Source: a virus
Length of the DNA stretch: 55,883 bases
Strand: one strand, 5' to 3'
IMG/VR virus record: IMGVR_UViG_3300037961_005406
Location: 1-55,883 of that record
The position numbers were made by a program, and so were the translations under genes. Of the stretch, positions 1 through 8,240 are shown one piece after another. The number at the start of each line of letters is the position of its first letter. The first letter of the stretch is position 1. The notes under the pieces were generated by a model, which saw only the letters and a list, made by a program, of their open reading frames with translations, was not told where the DNA came from and did no database searches.

Positions 1-1024
1 TTACTTTACCTTCTGACTCTTCTATAATGTCAGATAAAGCATGTAGTTTAGGATTTTTAAATTCTTTTATCTCTCCGTCATTTGTTTTAACAAAACCATT
101 ACATACCTGGTGTAGTTTAATTATTTCAGTTAATTTATTATTATAAGACACTGCTTCATCTTCTATTATAGCTATAGCAGCTATTCTAAGTCTTTCATAA
201 AAATCTTTTTGTTCATCATTCATTTCTATATATCTTTTAGAATATAATTTATTTGGTAAATCCAAACACTCATCTTTAGTAACTCTGTATGAAAAATTAT
301 TTAGTTTAGTTTCTAGTTCATCTAAATGAACATAATATTTAGGTATTTCTGTATACTTACCATTACCTAAATCTAATTTATGAGTTACACAATATCTATT
401 TCTAAAAGTAAAATAAGAAGAGAAACCTAAATGATTTGGGTTTAAAAAATTACATTGCGTGTATAAATCTAATGGTGATTTAGTTACAGGTGAACCTGTA
501 AGTATTCTTTTGTATTTAGAATAGTCTGCAAGTTTAATAACATTTCTAGTTCTTATTGCTCTGTGGTTTTTTATTGTAGTAGACTCATCTACAATTGTTA
601 AGTTTTCTGGATGATTATATAAAAATTCTGTAGCACCTTTTAATCCTCTAGATGTAGACAATGCTTCTATATTCATACAAAAGATTTTTAATTTACCTTT
701 TGGATCAAAAGATTTTTTTAATTGTTTAGGTTTATCTATGTTCCAAGAATATATTTCATATTCTATATCAGGAGACATGTGTTTTTTTATTTCATCAAAA
801 GCCCAAACTGTGTAAACTGATTTAGGAGCTAGTATTAATACACCTGTAATTTTTTTATTTATCCTCAAAAGTCCTATATTATCTATGGCGACTTTTGTTT
901 TACCTGTACCCATTTCCATGAAAAAAGCGTATGTGGGTTTATCCCAGGCTTTAGAAAGGCAAGTTTTTTGGTGTTCGTATGGTTGTGTTTTAAAGTTAAA
1001 CAAGTTCAACATAATGCTTGACAT
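1..1024 (-). CDS. SNF2-family DNA helicase/translocase, C-terminus cut off by window start
   Basis: The complement of the first 1,024 bases is open throughout. It reads as an SF2 helicase N-terminal lobe: a Q-motif-like YEHQ start, Walker A MEMGTGKT near residues 36-43, LILAPKS (motif Ia region), a DEST box (IVDESTTIKN) replacing DEAD/DEAH, and LTGSPVTKSP as motif III. These are hallmarks of SNF2-like ATPases that move along duplex DNA and are common in phage replication or recombination modules. The second lobe lies beyond the window. Two in-frame ATGs are possible (1024 and 1012). Neither has a clear Shine-Dalgarno, and a -10-like box overlaps the first, so the mRNA may be nearly leaderless. 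It is divergent from the replication operon. Confidence 0.85.
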   Translation of the reverse strand, partial: MSSIMLNLFNFKTQPYEHQKTCLSKAWDKPTYAFFMEMGTGKTKVAIDNIGLLRINKKITGVLILAPKSVYTVWAFDEIKKHMSPDIEYEIYSWNIDKPKQLKKSFDPKGKLKIFCMNIEALSTSRGLKGATEFLYNHPENLTIVDESTTIKNHRAIRTRNVIKLADYSKYKRILTGSPVTKSPLDLYTQCNFLNPNHLGFSSYFTFRNRYCVTHKLDLGNGKYTEIPKYYVHLDELETKLNNFSYRVTKDECLDLPNKLYSKRYIEMNDEQKDFYERLRIAAIAIIEDEAVSYNNKLTEIIKLHQVCNGFVKTNDGEIKEFKNPKLHALSDIIEESEGKV

Positions 1025-1050
1025 ATTAGCATTCAGAACTATATTGTCAA
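1018..1050. promoter_or_regulatory. overlapping face-to-face bidirectional promoter
   Basis: On the plus strand TTGACA (1018-1023) is followed after 16 nt by TATATT (1040-1045), then AAGGAGG at 1055-1061 and the ATG at 1070. On the minus strand TTGACA (1050-1045) is followed after 16 nt by TAATAT (1028-1023) just ahead of the SNF2 gene. The two promoters occupy the same 33 bp, each -35 abutting or overlapping the other's -10, so polymerase binding should be mutually exclusive. The boxes are directly visible; promoter activity is inferred. Confidence 0.65.
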
Positions 1051-1069
1051 CACAAAGGAGGTCATATTT

Positions 1070-1612
1070 ATGAACCTAGAACAATTAACAAAGATAAATA
1101 TAAAAACTGACGAAGTAAAAGACATATCCGACGCTTGTAAAAAGCTAACTTCTCAAAATAAGATTGTAGAAAAAACTGAAGATCTTCTTAAATTACAACA
1201 AGAAGAAGCTAGACGTTTATCTGAAGAAGTGATACCAACTCTTATGCAGCAAGCAGGAGTTTCATCAATAACACTTGATGACGGTACTTCGGTTGAGGTT
1301 TCACCTTACTACTATGCGAAAATCCAAGAGGCACACAAAGAAGAGGCCTTCCGATGGTTGCGTGAGAACAATCACGGGGATCTGATAAAAAACAATTTAT
1401 CGGTTTCGTTTGGTAAGGGGGAAGATGCTGATGCAACGAAACTAAAAGAATCGTTGGAGAAGCAAGGTCTGGTCGTAGACCAAAAACAAGACGTTCATTG
1501 GCAAACTCTTCGAGGATTTGTGAAAGAGCAAATTGAGAAGAATAAAACTATACCATCTGAAACTTTTGGATTGTATATTGCTAATCGAACTAAAATAAAA
1601 AGTAACAAATAA
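1070..1612 (+). CDS. hypothetical early phage protein, first gene of the replication operon
   Basis: This 180-residue soluble protein has a strong AAGGAGG ribosome binding site 8 nt before the ATG. The N-terminal third is a charged, probably coiled-coil helix (about residues 20-60). The C-terminal half contains HWQTLRGFVKEQ, which looks like a conserved core. I do not recognise a catalytic motif. Position at the head of the operon ahead of ssDNA-binding, primase and helicase genes suggests a replication or recombination accessory role, but that is context only. Confidence 0.8.
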   Translation: MNLEQLTKINIKTDEVKDISDACKKLTSQNKIVEKTEDLLKLQQEEARRLSEEVIPTLMQQAGVSSITLDDGTSVEVSPYYYAKIQEAHKEEAFRWLRENNHGDLIKNNLSVSFGKGEDADATKLKESLEKQGLVVDQKQDVHWQTLRGFVKEQIEKNKTIPSETFGLYIANRTKIKSNK

Positions 1613-1629
1613 CAACTAAGAGGTAAAAA

Positions 1630-2436
1630 ATGGCAACACAAAAAGCCACAAACGCAGTTGCTCAAAAGGCAACAGCACAAGCACCTATGGTTTCAAATAT
1701 GGAACAATTCGCAGGTGCAGGAGCGGAAAACATTACATCAAAAGATGTATCACTTCCGTTTTTAAAAATCCTTACTAATAATTCACCGCAAGTTACTCAA
1801 GGTGACTCGCAGTTTATTAGTGAGGCAAGACCAGGTATGGTAATAAATTCTGTTTTGAACAAACTTTATGATGGTCAAGCAGGATTTAAAGTCATTCCTT
1901 GTTTCTTTAAATTCGAATACGTGGAATGGGCTGATAGAGGCACACAGAATTCTGTGGCACCTATTAATTCGTATCCAGCTGATTCGGATATAATGACTAA
2001 AACAACCAGGGGTGATGATCGAAAAGATAGATTACCTAACGGTAATTATATCGAGCCAACTCATTACCATTACGTGTTAATGGTTGATGAGAATGATCAA
2101 GCTACGACTACTGCTGTTATTGTGATGAAAGCTACTCAGGCTAAAAAGTCTAAGAAGTGGAACTCAATGATGCTTTCTCAAAGAAGGAAAGGCAGTAAAG
2201 GTATGTTCCAACCACCTACATGGTCTCAGATTTATACTCTAAGAACTGTGTTAGAAAAGAACTCTTTGGGTTCTTGGTTCGGTTGGGAGATTGATCATGA
2301 TAAGGATATACCTAACGACACTCTCATGCAGGCAGCGATGTCTTTTTATGAGACGTGTAAAAAAGGTAATGCCAAGGTCAATCTTACCGAGGAACAGCAG
2401 GCACAAACAGGAACAACACCTTTCGAGCCTGCATAA
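1630..2436 (+). CDS. putative phage single-stranded DNA-binding protein
   Basis: A 268-residue protein with a low-complexity Ala/Gln/Thr N-terminus and then a compact domain beginning MEQFAGAGAENITSKD, with SLPFLKILTNNSPQV, a VEWADRG segment and a C-terminal ...TPFEPA tail. This layout resembles a family that phage annotations usually call ssDNA-binding protein; the assignment is from remembered resemblance plus position immediately before the primase. No OB-fold motif can be proven by eye. It follows an AAGAGGT ribosome site, and its stop overlaps the primase start (TAATG), indicating translational coupling. Confidence 0.55.
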   Translation: MATQKATNAVAQKATAQAPMVSNMEQFAGAGAENITSKDVSLPFLKILTNNSPQVTQGDSQFISEARPGMVINSVLNKLYDGQAGFKVIPCFFKFEYVEWADRGTQNSVAPINSYPADSDIMTKTTRGDDRKDRLPNGNYIEPTHYHYVLMVDENDQATTTAVIVMKATQAKKSKKWNSMMLSQRRKGSKGMFQPPTWSQIYTLRTVLEKNSLGSWFGWEIDHDKDIPNDTLMQAAMSFYETCKKGNAKVNLTEEQQAQTGTTPFEPA

Positions 2437-3983
2437 TGAGTTCACTAGATTTTTTTAGTAAACTCTTTGGTGGATTAACGTCTGCCTACGGTACCTACGA
2501 GCTCTCAGGAGCTCGTAGAGCCGATGGTAAAGCAGAAGGTAGAGCGTTAACCAAAAAGGCAGATGTAACATTAGAATTATTTGCTAAACATCTTAAAGGA
2601 GAATTGTCATTAGGTATCGTACCTATAATGAAAGATAACAACTGTAAGTGGGGTTGTATTGATGTTGATGAATACGATGGATTTAATCCTCTCGATGTCA
2701 TAAAAAAAATTAGAGATTTAAAATTACCACTGTTTCCTTACAGATCTAAGTCTGGAGGATTACACATATTCCTACATATAGATGGTGTAGTACCAGCAAC
2801 AGACATGATTGATAAACTTACTGAACTATCAAGTAGGTTAGGTTTAGCAGATTGTGAAATATTTCCTAAACAGAGAACTATAAATGTTGAGTTAGGTACA
2901 ATAGGTAATTGGTTAAACCTACCATATCAAAATGCACATTTAACAACTCGTCATGCAATAGATGATAACGGCCACTCGATACCCATAGAAAAATTACAAG
3001 AAGCAGTTACACCTTATCTTGTTAAACCAGAGGACTTTTACAAAATAAAATTAGAAGATCTTAACGATGAAGATAAAACATTTTCAGATTACCCACCTTG
3101 TGTACAGAACTTTGTAAAGAATGCTGTTAGGCCTGGTGATGGTAGAAATGAAGCTTTGTTTAATGTTGGTGTATGTATGCTGAAGAAACATGGTAAAGAA
3201 GGTGCATGGGAAGATGAGTTAGGAGAGATAAATAAATCATGGGGTGATAATAAAATAGATCCTAAAGAATTAAAAATAACTGTAATAAAAAGTTTAAGTG
3301 GAGATAAAGATTACAATTACAAATGTTCTTCTCCTATAGCTAAAAAATATTGTGATCAGGCTGCATGTGTAAAAAGAAAATTAGGTATTGGTAAAAAAGA
3401 TTACAATTTTCATGTGGACTCTTTTCAAAAAATAAGCACTAAACCTCCTAAATATATTTTAACAATAGATAAGAAACCTGTAAGACTTACAGGTCAACAA
3501 TTATGTCAGCAACAACTATTAAAAACAGAATTGTTTGATTGTGATATTGTTTGGAAAACTATGAAATCAGAAGAGTTTGGTTTATGGTTAAACTATCTTA
3601 AATCAATTCAAACTGCTGTAGAAGGATATGACTTTACTGATGATGACAAAGATGAGTTTAATTATCTGTTTAGAAACTTTATGGATGATAGTCAGTTAGC
3701 TGATGATATTACTCAAACTCAAACAGACTATATTTTTGAAGAAGAAGGTTATCTATTTTTTAGAGCAGAACTATTTAAAAAGTTTTTAAAGAAAGAAGGT
3801 AACAACTTAAAACCTTTTGAAGTAAAAGAATTATTAATTGACAATGGAGCTGAGTACATAAGACAACATAAAGAATACAAAGGTCGATTGTGGAAAATAC
3901 CAAAACCCGAAACACTTAACATTAAAGAACGTGATGTTAGTTTCAAACAACAGGAAGCCCCTTTTGACCCAGATACACAATAA
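2436..3983 (+). CDS. archaeo-eukaryotic-type (AEP) primase with C-terminal PriCT-like and Cys-rich regions
   Basis: Synthesises primers for replication. The AEP catalytic core is visible: CIDVDEY with metal-binding D76 and D78, then RSKSGGLHIFLH carrying the sGlH nucleotide-binding motif (H110), then DCEIFPKQ as the third motif. After about residue 215, PPCVQNF...GDGRNEALFNVGV resembles the PriCT helical domain, followed by a Cys cluster (KCSS...KKYCDQAACVKRK) that could bind zinc. The C-terminal ~190 residues are not recognised. No DnaB-like helicase domain is fused. It is coupled to the upstream gene, and its end overlaps the following UvrD-like helicase by about 50 nt. Confidence 0.85.
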   Translation: MSSLDFFSKLFGGLTSAYGTYELSGARRADGKAEGRALTKKADVTLELFAKHLKGELSLGIVPIMKDNNCKWGCIDVDEYDGFNPLDVIKKIRDLKLPLFPYRSKSGGLHIFLHIDGVVPATDMIDKLTELSSRLGLADCEIFPKQRTINVELGTIGNWLNLPYQNAHLTTRHAIDDNGHSIPIEKLQEAVTPYLVKPEDFYKIKLEDLNDEDKTFSDYPPCVQNFVKNAVRPGDGRNEALFNVGVCMLKKHGKEGAWEDELGEINKSWGDNKIDPKELKITVIKSLSGDKDYNYKCSSPIAKKYCDQAACVKRKLGIGKKDYNFHVDSFQKISTKPPKYILTIDKKPVRLTGQQLCQQQLLKTELFDCDIVWKTMKSEEFGLWLNYLKSIQTAVEGYDFTDDDKDEFNYLFRNFMDDSQLADDITQTQTDYIFEEEGYLFFRAELFKKFLKKEGNNLKPFEVKELLIDNGAEYIRQHKEYKGRLWKIPKPETLNIKERDVSFKQQEAPFDPDTQ

Positions 3984-5541
3984 AACTTTTAAGATATTTG
4001 GTCCACCAGGTACAGGTAAGACTACGAGACTTATAAAAATAGTAGAAAAACATTTAAGACTTGGAGTATTACCTCACGAAATGGTTTATGTTTCTTTTAC
4101 TAACAAGGCAATTGATGAAGCTGTTGATAGAGTTCTTAAAAAATTTAAACAGTATGATGAAGATGATTTTATTAATTTTAGAACTATACATTCTTTTTGT
4201 AAGAAAGAATTGTCTTCAGTTCCTGTGTTAGACCCAAGAGTTGATATGTTAAAATTCCATACTGATTGGGGAACTATAAGTGCTAACTTTACAGAAGAAG
4301 ATGCAAATCAAAAAGTATTTAGTAATTGGTCTTTAAGAGTATATGACAAAGCTAGAAATATGTTGGTAGATCCTATTAGTTTGTATAAGACAGAACCAAT
4401 AAAGAAAGTCAGACTACAACAGTTCAAAGACATAATTAGAAATTACAAAAAATTTAAAAAAGATAATAAGATGGATTTTACAGATATGGTAGAAAAATAT
4501 GTAGAAGAAATAAATCCACCATCTTACAAAGTATTTATTGTTGATGAAGCCCAGGATTTGACACCTTTACAATGGAAGTTTGTTGACAAAGTAGCAGCTC
4601 AAGCGCACAGAATTTATTTAGCAGGAGATGATGATCAAGCAATTTATGAATGGAATGGTGCTAGAGTTAGAAGTTTTTTGGACTTTCCAGGTAAAATATT
4701 TATTTTAAACAAATCATATAGATTGAATAATACGATTCTTAACTTTTCTAAAGAAATATTGAAGTTTATACCTGAGAGACAGCCAAAAGAATTTACCTCA
4801 ACCAACAAATCTAGTGGCTCTATTAAGACATACAGTAAATTTAACGAGGTTCCCTTTGATACATTAGGAGGAACTTGGTATGTATTAGGCAGAGTTGGAG
4901 ATAACGTAGATGAGTTAAAAGAATATGCTAGGCAAAAAGGCCTGTATTTCCAAGATATGCGAGGTAATAAATCGTTCAATATTAACAAATGGAACGCTAT
5001 TAATCATTGGTTAAATTTACAAAAAGGTGGAACTTTAACTAAAGAAGAGGTAGGTGTTTTGTATGATTTTATTGATCAAATTAAAAAAGGATGGAGAAAG
5101 ATAGACAACAAAGCCTGGTCTGATATTCATCCTAACCAACCTTTAGATCTAGACTTCTTAAAAGAGAATTGTGGGTTAGAGACGAAGCACACTGAATGGT
5201 GGAAGGTCTTGAACAGAAAATTTACTGCTCGAGACTTGGATTATTTTCAAAGTATGTTAAAAAGAAACATTCAATTTAATGAAAAAGCAAAAATTATAAT
5301 CGACACTATCCACTCAGTAAAAGGTGGGGAGGCAGACAACGTACTAATATATGAAAAAGCTAATTGGCCATCTAATTTTTCAACCAAAAACATCAAAGAC
5401 AAGATGGCTGAAGCGCGGGTTTGGTATGTTGGTATTACACGCTCTAAGACATCCCTACATATACTCTCAACTAATCATACATATTTTTTTCCTTTGGGGC
5501 GTCTTGCATCTAATTTCAACAGGAGAACTATAAATGAGTAG
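3934..5541 (+). CDS. UvrD/Rep-like superfamily 1 DNA helicase
   Basis: ATP-driven 3'-5' helicase likely unwinding the fork in place of a DnaB-type enzyme. Motifs in order: GPPGTGKT (Walker A, residues 23-30), VSFTNKAIDEA (Ia), VDEAQDLTPLQ (II), AGDDDQAIYEWNGA (III), NKSYRLN (IV), DTIHSVKGGEADNV (V) and VWYVGITRSK (VI). About 535 residues, shorter than cellular UvrD and lacking the long 2B insertions. The ATG at 3934 directly follows an in-frame GTG at 3931; both lie inside the primase gene. The 3' end overlaps the next gene by 8 nt, so the operon is tightly packed. Confidence 0.92.
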   Translation: MLVSNNRKPLLTQIHNKTFKIFGPPGTGKTTRLIKIVEKHLRLGVLPHEMVYVSFTNKAIDEAVDRVLKKFKQYDEDDFINFRTIHSFCKKELSSVPVLDPRVDMLKFHTDWGTISANFTEEDANQKVFSNWSLRVYDKARNMLVDPISLYKTEPIKKVRLQQFKDIIRNYKKFKKDNKMDFTDMVEKYVEEINPPSYKVFIVDEAQDLTPLQWKFVDKVAAQAHRIYLAGDDDQAIYEWNGARVRSFLDFPGKIFILNKSYRLNNTILNFSKEILKFIPERQPKEFTSTNKSSGSIKTYSKFNEVPFDTLGGTWYVLGRVGDNVDELKEYARQKGLYFQDMRGNKSFNINKWNAINHWLNLQKGGTLTKEEVGVLYDFIDQIKKGWRKIDNKAWSDIHPNQPLDLDFLKENCGLETKHTEWWKVLNRKFTARDLDYFQSMLKRNIQFNEKAKIIIDTIHSVKGGEADNVLIYEKANWPSNFSTKNIKDKMAEARVWYVGITRSKTSLHILSTNHTYFFPLGRLASNFNRRTINE

Positions 5542-5776
5542 TAAGGATATGTTTGACGAAGCTTTTCCAGACGGAAAGCAGGTCGGAGGATCACACTATA
5601 AACAATTTATCATTCAGCCATGGACTTTTATTAGAAAAAATGGCTTGAATCCTTTTCAAGCAAATGTAATAAAGTATGCTTGTAGATATTTAGGTAAAGG
5701 TAAATCAATTGAAGATCTAAATAAAATAAAACATTATTGTGATTTAGAAATACAACACTTAAAGGAGAAAAAATAA
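5534..5776 (+). CDS. DUF3310-like small phage protein
   Basis: An 80-residue protein containing the family signature QVGGSHYKQFIIQPWTFI, then NVIKYACRYLGKGKSIEDL and a helical end. DUF3310 proteins occur in very many phages, sometimes loosely annotated as nucleotide kinase-like, but no P-loop is present here. It has an AGGAG ribosome site (AACAGGAGAACT) and overlaps the end of the helicase gene. Function unknown; the replication-operon position suggests nucleotide or DNA metabolism. Confidence 0.85.
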   Translation: MSSKDMFDEAFPDGKQVGGSHYKQFIIQPWTFIRKNGLNPFQANVIKYACRYLGKGKSIEDLNKIKHYCDLEIQHLKEKK

Positions 5777-5904
5777 TGAGTAATGAAATGACAAAGATAC
5801 TAGAGAACCACTACGAATGGTGCAAACAAAACGGTAGAGATACTTCATGGTACAAAAAAATGAAAAAACAATCCTCTGTAAAGATTGCGAAAAAAAAGCA
5901 GTAA
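5776..5904 (+). CDS. small hypothetical protein, 42 residues
   Basis: Starts at the ATG of a TAATG overlap with the DUF3310 gene and has an AAGGAG ribosome site. The protein (MSNEMTKILENHYEWCKQNG...) is polar, ends in a lysine-rich tail and has no recognisable domain. Its 3' part is overlapped in another frame by the zinc-ribbon gene starting at 5847. Confidence 0.55.
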   Translation: MSNEMTKILENHYEWCKQNGRDTSWYKKMKKQSSVKIAKKKQ

Positions 5905-5996
5905 TAATAGAAGATAAAAAATATTATTGTGCTGAATGTTACATGAAGAAAAAAAGAATCAAACCAAAAAATTATGACAACAGAATTGGTGTTTAA
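5847..5996 (+). CDS. tiny zinc-ribbon protein overlapping both neighbours
   Basis: A 49-residue frame with two CxxC knuckles (LCKDC and YYCAEC) separated by 14 residues, the classic zinc-ribbon spacing, and a basic C-terminus. It overlaps the upstream 42-residue frame by 58 nt and the start of polA by 23 nt. No clear Shine-Dalgarno is seen, so translation may rely on coupling. The motif is visible; expression is inferred. A second zinc ribbon follows polA. Confidence 0.5.
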   Translation: MVQKNEKTILCKDCEKKAVIIEDKKYYCAECYMKKKRIKPKNYDNRIGV

Positions 5997-7848
5997 CCAA
6001 ACAGAATCAGATTGGAAAAGGCCTGAAAGTTATCCTGACTTATCAGATAGATCTATCATAGCAGTTGATTTAGAAACTAGAGATCCAAATATAAAAACTA
6101 AAGGACCTGGTTGGGCTACAAAAGATGGAGAGATAGTTGGTATTGCTGTAGCTGCTGATGGTTTTAAAGGATACTTTCCTATAGGACATGAAGCTGGTGG
6201 TAACATGGATAAAGAAATTACTTTGAAATGGTTCAAACAGTTAATGGAAAACAATGTAGATAAGGTATGCCACAATGCTTCTTATGATATTGGTTGGGCA
6301 AGATCTTTAGGTATAAAACCTAACGGTAAAATTTATGATACGATGATTGCTGGTGCATTAATTAATGAAGATAGATTTAGTTATTCTTTAAATGCATTGT
6401 CTTTTGATTATTTAGGCGAAGTTAAATCAGAAGCACAGCTAAAAGAGAAAGCAGAGGAGTGGGGACTAGATGCTAAACAAGATATGTGGAGATTACCTGC
6501 AGGTTATGTTGGTCCTTACGCTGAACAAGATGCTGAACTTACACTTAAACTTTGGAATAGATTTAAAATAGAAATACAACAACAAAATCTAACAAATATA
6601 TTTAATTTAGAAACAGAGTTAACTCCTATTCTTATAGAAATGAGAGAGCATGGAATAAGAGTAGATTTATCAAAAGCTGATGAACTTAAAAAAAATTTTA
6701 TAAAAGAAGAGAACAAGAGATTAAAACAGATAAAAGATATGAGTGGTCATGACGTTGAGATCTGGGCTGCTGTATCAGTTGCAAAAGCATTTGATGCTTT
6801 AAAAATTCCATATGAGAGAACTGCAAAAACAAAAGCACCTAGTTTTACAACTAATTGGTTACACAACTGTCCACACCCTTTAGCTAAATTAATTAGAGAA
6901 ACTAGAGAAATGAATAAGTTTCACTCTACATTTATTGATTCAATACTTAGATATGAACATAATGGCAGGATTCATGCAGAGATTAATCAATTAAAATCTG
7001 ATTCAGGTGGTACAGCCACAGGTAGATTATCTATGAGTAACCCTAATTTACAGCAGATTCCTGCTAGAAATAAGGAGTTTGGTAAGCATATTAGAGCTCT
7101 TTTCTTGCCTGATGAAGGAAAAAGGTGGGGTAGCTTCGATTATAGCCAACAAGAGCCTAGGCTGGTGGTACACTACGCATCAAGCGTAGATCAGGGTTTT
7201 GAGGGCTCCTATGAGCTTTTAAAGGCCTATGAAAACGATAATGCAGACTTTCACCAGGTTGTAGCAGAAATGGCTGATATACCTAGGTCACAGGCTAAAA
7301 CCATTAATTTAGGCATGTTCTATGGCATGGGAAAGGCCAAATTATCGGCAGAACTAGGTATTGATATAGAACAGGCTAAAAGTATCTTAAATGCTTATAA
7401 TGAAAGAGTGCCTTTTGTTAAGATGCTATCTAATAGATGTATGACTACAGCAGATAAAAAAGGATGTGTAGTAACTATAAAAGGCAGACATTGTAGATTT
7501 GATCGTTGGGAACCTAAGACTTTTGGTATACACAAATCCATGACTAGAGAAGAGGCAGAAAGTAAATATGAACGAGGTATGATTAAAAGAGCCATGACAT
7601 ATAAGGCCTTAAATAGATTGATCCAAGGATCAGCAGCAGATCAGACTAAACAAGCTATGATTAACTGTTACAATAAAGGCCACCGGCCACTACTACAAAT
7701 ACACGACGAATTGTGTTTTAATATAAACAAAGAAGAAGACATAGACGAAATTAAATACGAAATGGAACATTGTTTAGATGACGTGCCTTTAAAAGTGCCT
7801 AGCAAAGTAGATCTTGCTCTTGGGATAAATTGGGGAGAAGCTACATAA
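5974..7848 (+). CDS. polA: family A DNA polymerase with 3'-5' proofreading exonuclease
   Basis: The replicative polymerase (624 residues). The DEDDy exonuclease domain shows VDLETRD (D32, E34), NASYDIGW (101-108) and YAEQDAELT (182-190). The polymerase domain shows TGRLSMSNPNLQQIP, motif A SFDYSQQEPR (D389), motif B R438...K442 within RSQAKTINLGMFYGMG, and motif C LLQIHDELCF near 572-581. The residue corresponding to E. coli Pol I F762 is leucine (L446). There is no 5'-3' exonuclease domain, as in T7-like phage polymerases. The gene starts inside the preceding small zinc-ribbon gene, and its stop overlaps the next start (TAATG). Confidence 0.95.
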   Translation: MTTELVFNQTESDWKRPESYPDLSDRSIIAVDLETRDPNIKTKGPGWATKDGEIVGIAVAADGFKGYFPIGHEAGGNMDKEITLKWFKQLMENNVDKVCHNASYDIGWARSLGIKPNGKIYDTMIAGALINEDRFSYSLNALSFDYLGEVKSEAQLKEKAEEWGLDAKQDMWRLPAGYVGPYAEQDAELTLKLWNRFKIEIQQQNLTNIFNLETELTPILIEMREHGIRVDLSKADELKKNFIKEENKRLKQIKDMSGHDVEIWAAVSVAKAFDALKIPYERTAKTKAPSFTTNWLHNCPHPLAKLIRETREMNKFHSTFIDSILRYEHNGRIHAEINQLKSDSGGTATGRLSMSNPNLQQIPARNKEFGKHIRALFLPDEGKRWGSFDYSQQEPRLVVHYASSVDQGFEGSYELLKAYENDNADFHQVVAEMADIPRSQAKTINLGMFYGMGKAKLSAELGIDIEQAKSILNAYNERVPFVKMLSNRCMTTADKKGCVVTIKGRHCRFDRWEPKTFGIHKSMTREEAESKYERGMIKRAMTYKALNRLIQGSAADQTKQAMINCYNKGHRPLLQIHDELCFNINKEEDIDEIKYEMEHCLDDVPLKVPSKVDLALGINWGEAT

Positions 7849-8036
7849 TGCCTTCTAAATTAGATGACTTAGCTCTAGGTAAATGTCCTCATTGCGATAC
7901 CGTTACAACTTTTATACCTACAAGAAAACCAGAAATTTACATTTGTGATTATTGTGAACAGAAAGTTAGACAACATGTAAATGGAAAAGTGCATTGGTAC
8001 AAATTCAGCGAAGTACCATTAGGAAAGTTTGATTAA
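7848..8036 (+). CDS. small zinc-ribbon protein
   Basis: A 62-residue protein with two CxxC pairs (GKCPHC and YICDYC) about 20 residues apart, followed by QKVRQHVNGKVHWYKF. The start is the ATG overlapping the polA stop (TAATG), chosen over a longer in-frame extension inside polA. The ribbon probably binds zinc and may contact nucleic acid or a replication partner. It is the last plus-strand gene of the replication operon, and its 3' end overlaps that of the converging minus-strand gene by 18 nt. Confidence 0.75.
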   Translation: MPSKLDDLALGKCPHCDTVTTFIPTRKPEIYICDYCEQKVRQHVNGKVHWYKFSEVPLGKFD

Positions 8037-8240
8037 ATAAAATACTAAACCAGATCCAAGTATAAATATTTGAGGAACAAAATTTAATAAAATACTTCCC
8101 TCTCTCCATTTAATACCAACTATTGTCCATAAAATAGCACCAATAAAATGAACTATTACACCCAATGGATATACATCAAAAGAATGTAAACAAATTGCTG
8201 TTAAGATTACAGTTGCAGCTGTGTATTTTAAAAATATCAT
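8019..8240 (-). CDS. small membrane protein, three hydrophobic segments
   Basis: 73 residues, almost all hydrophobic: segments at about 4-20, 26-43 and 52-70, separated by SFDVYP and KWREGS loops. It is probably an inner-membrane protein; a vague likeness to small SemiSWEET- or DUF6552-type membrane proteins is noted but unproven. The start overlaps the end of the upstream oxygenase gene by 4 nt (ATGA), so the two are co-transcribed. Confidence 0.65.
   Translation of the reverse strand: MIFLKYTAATVILTAICLHSFDVYPLGVIVHFIGAILWTIVGIKWREGSILLNFVPQIFILGSGLVFYLIKLS

Noticed and set aside
885-1073. 62-codon plus-strand frame before the replication operon
   Set aside because: Antisense to the Walker A region of the SNF2 gene and crosses the bidirectional promoter.
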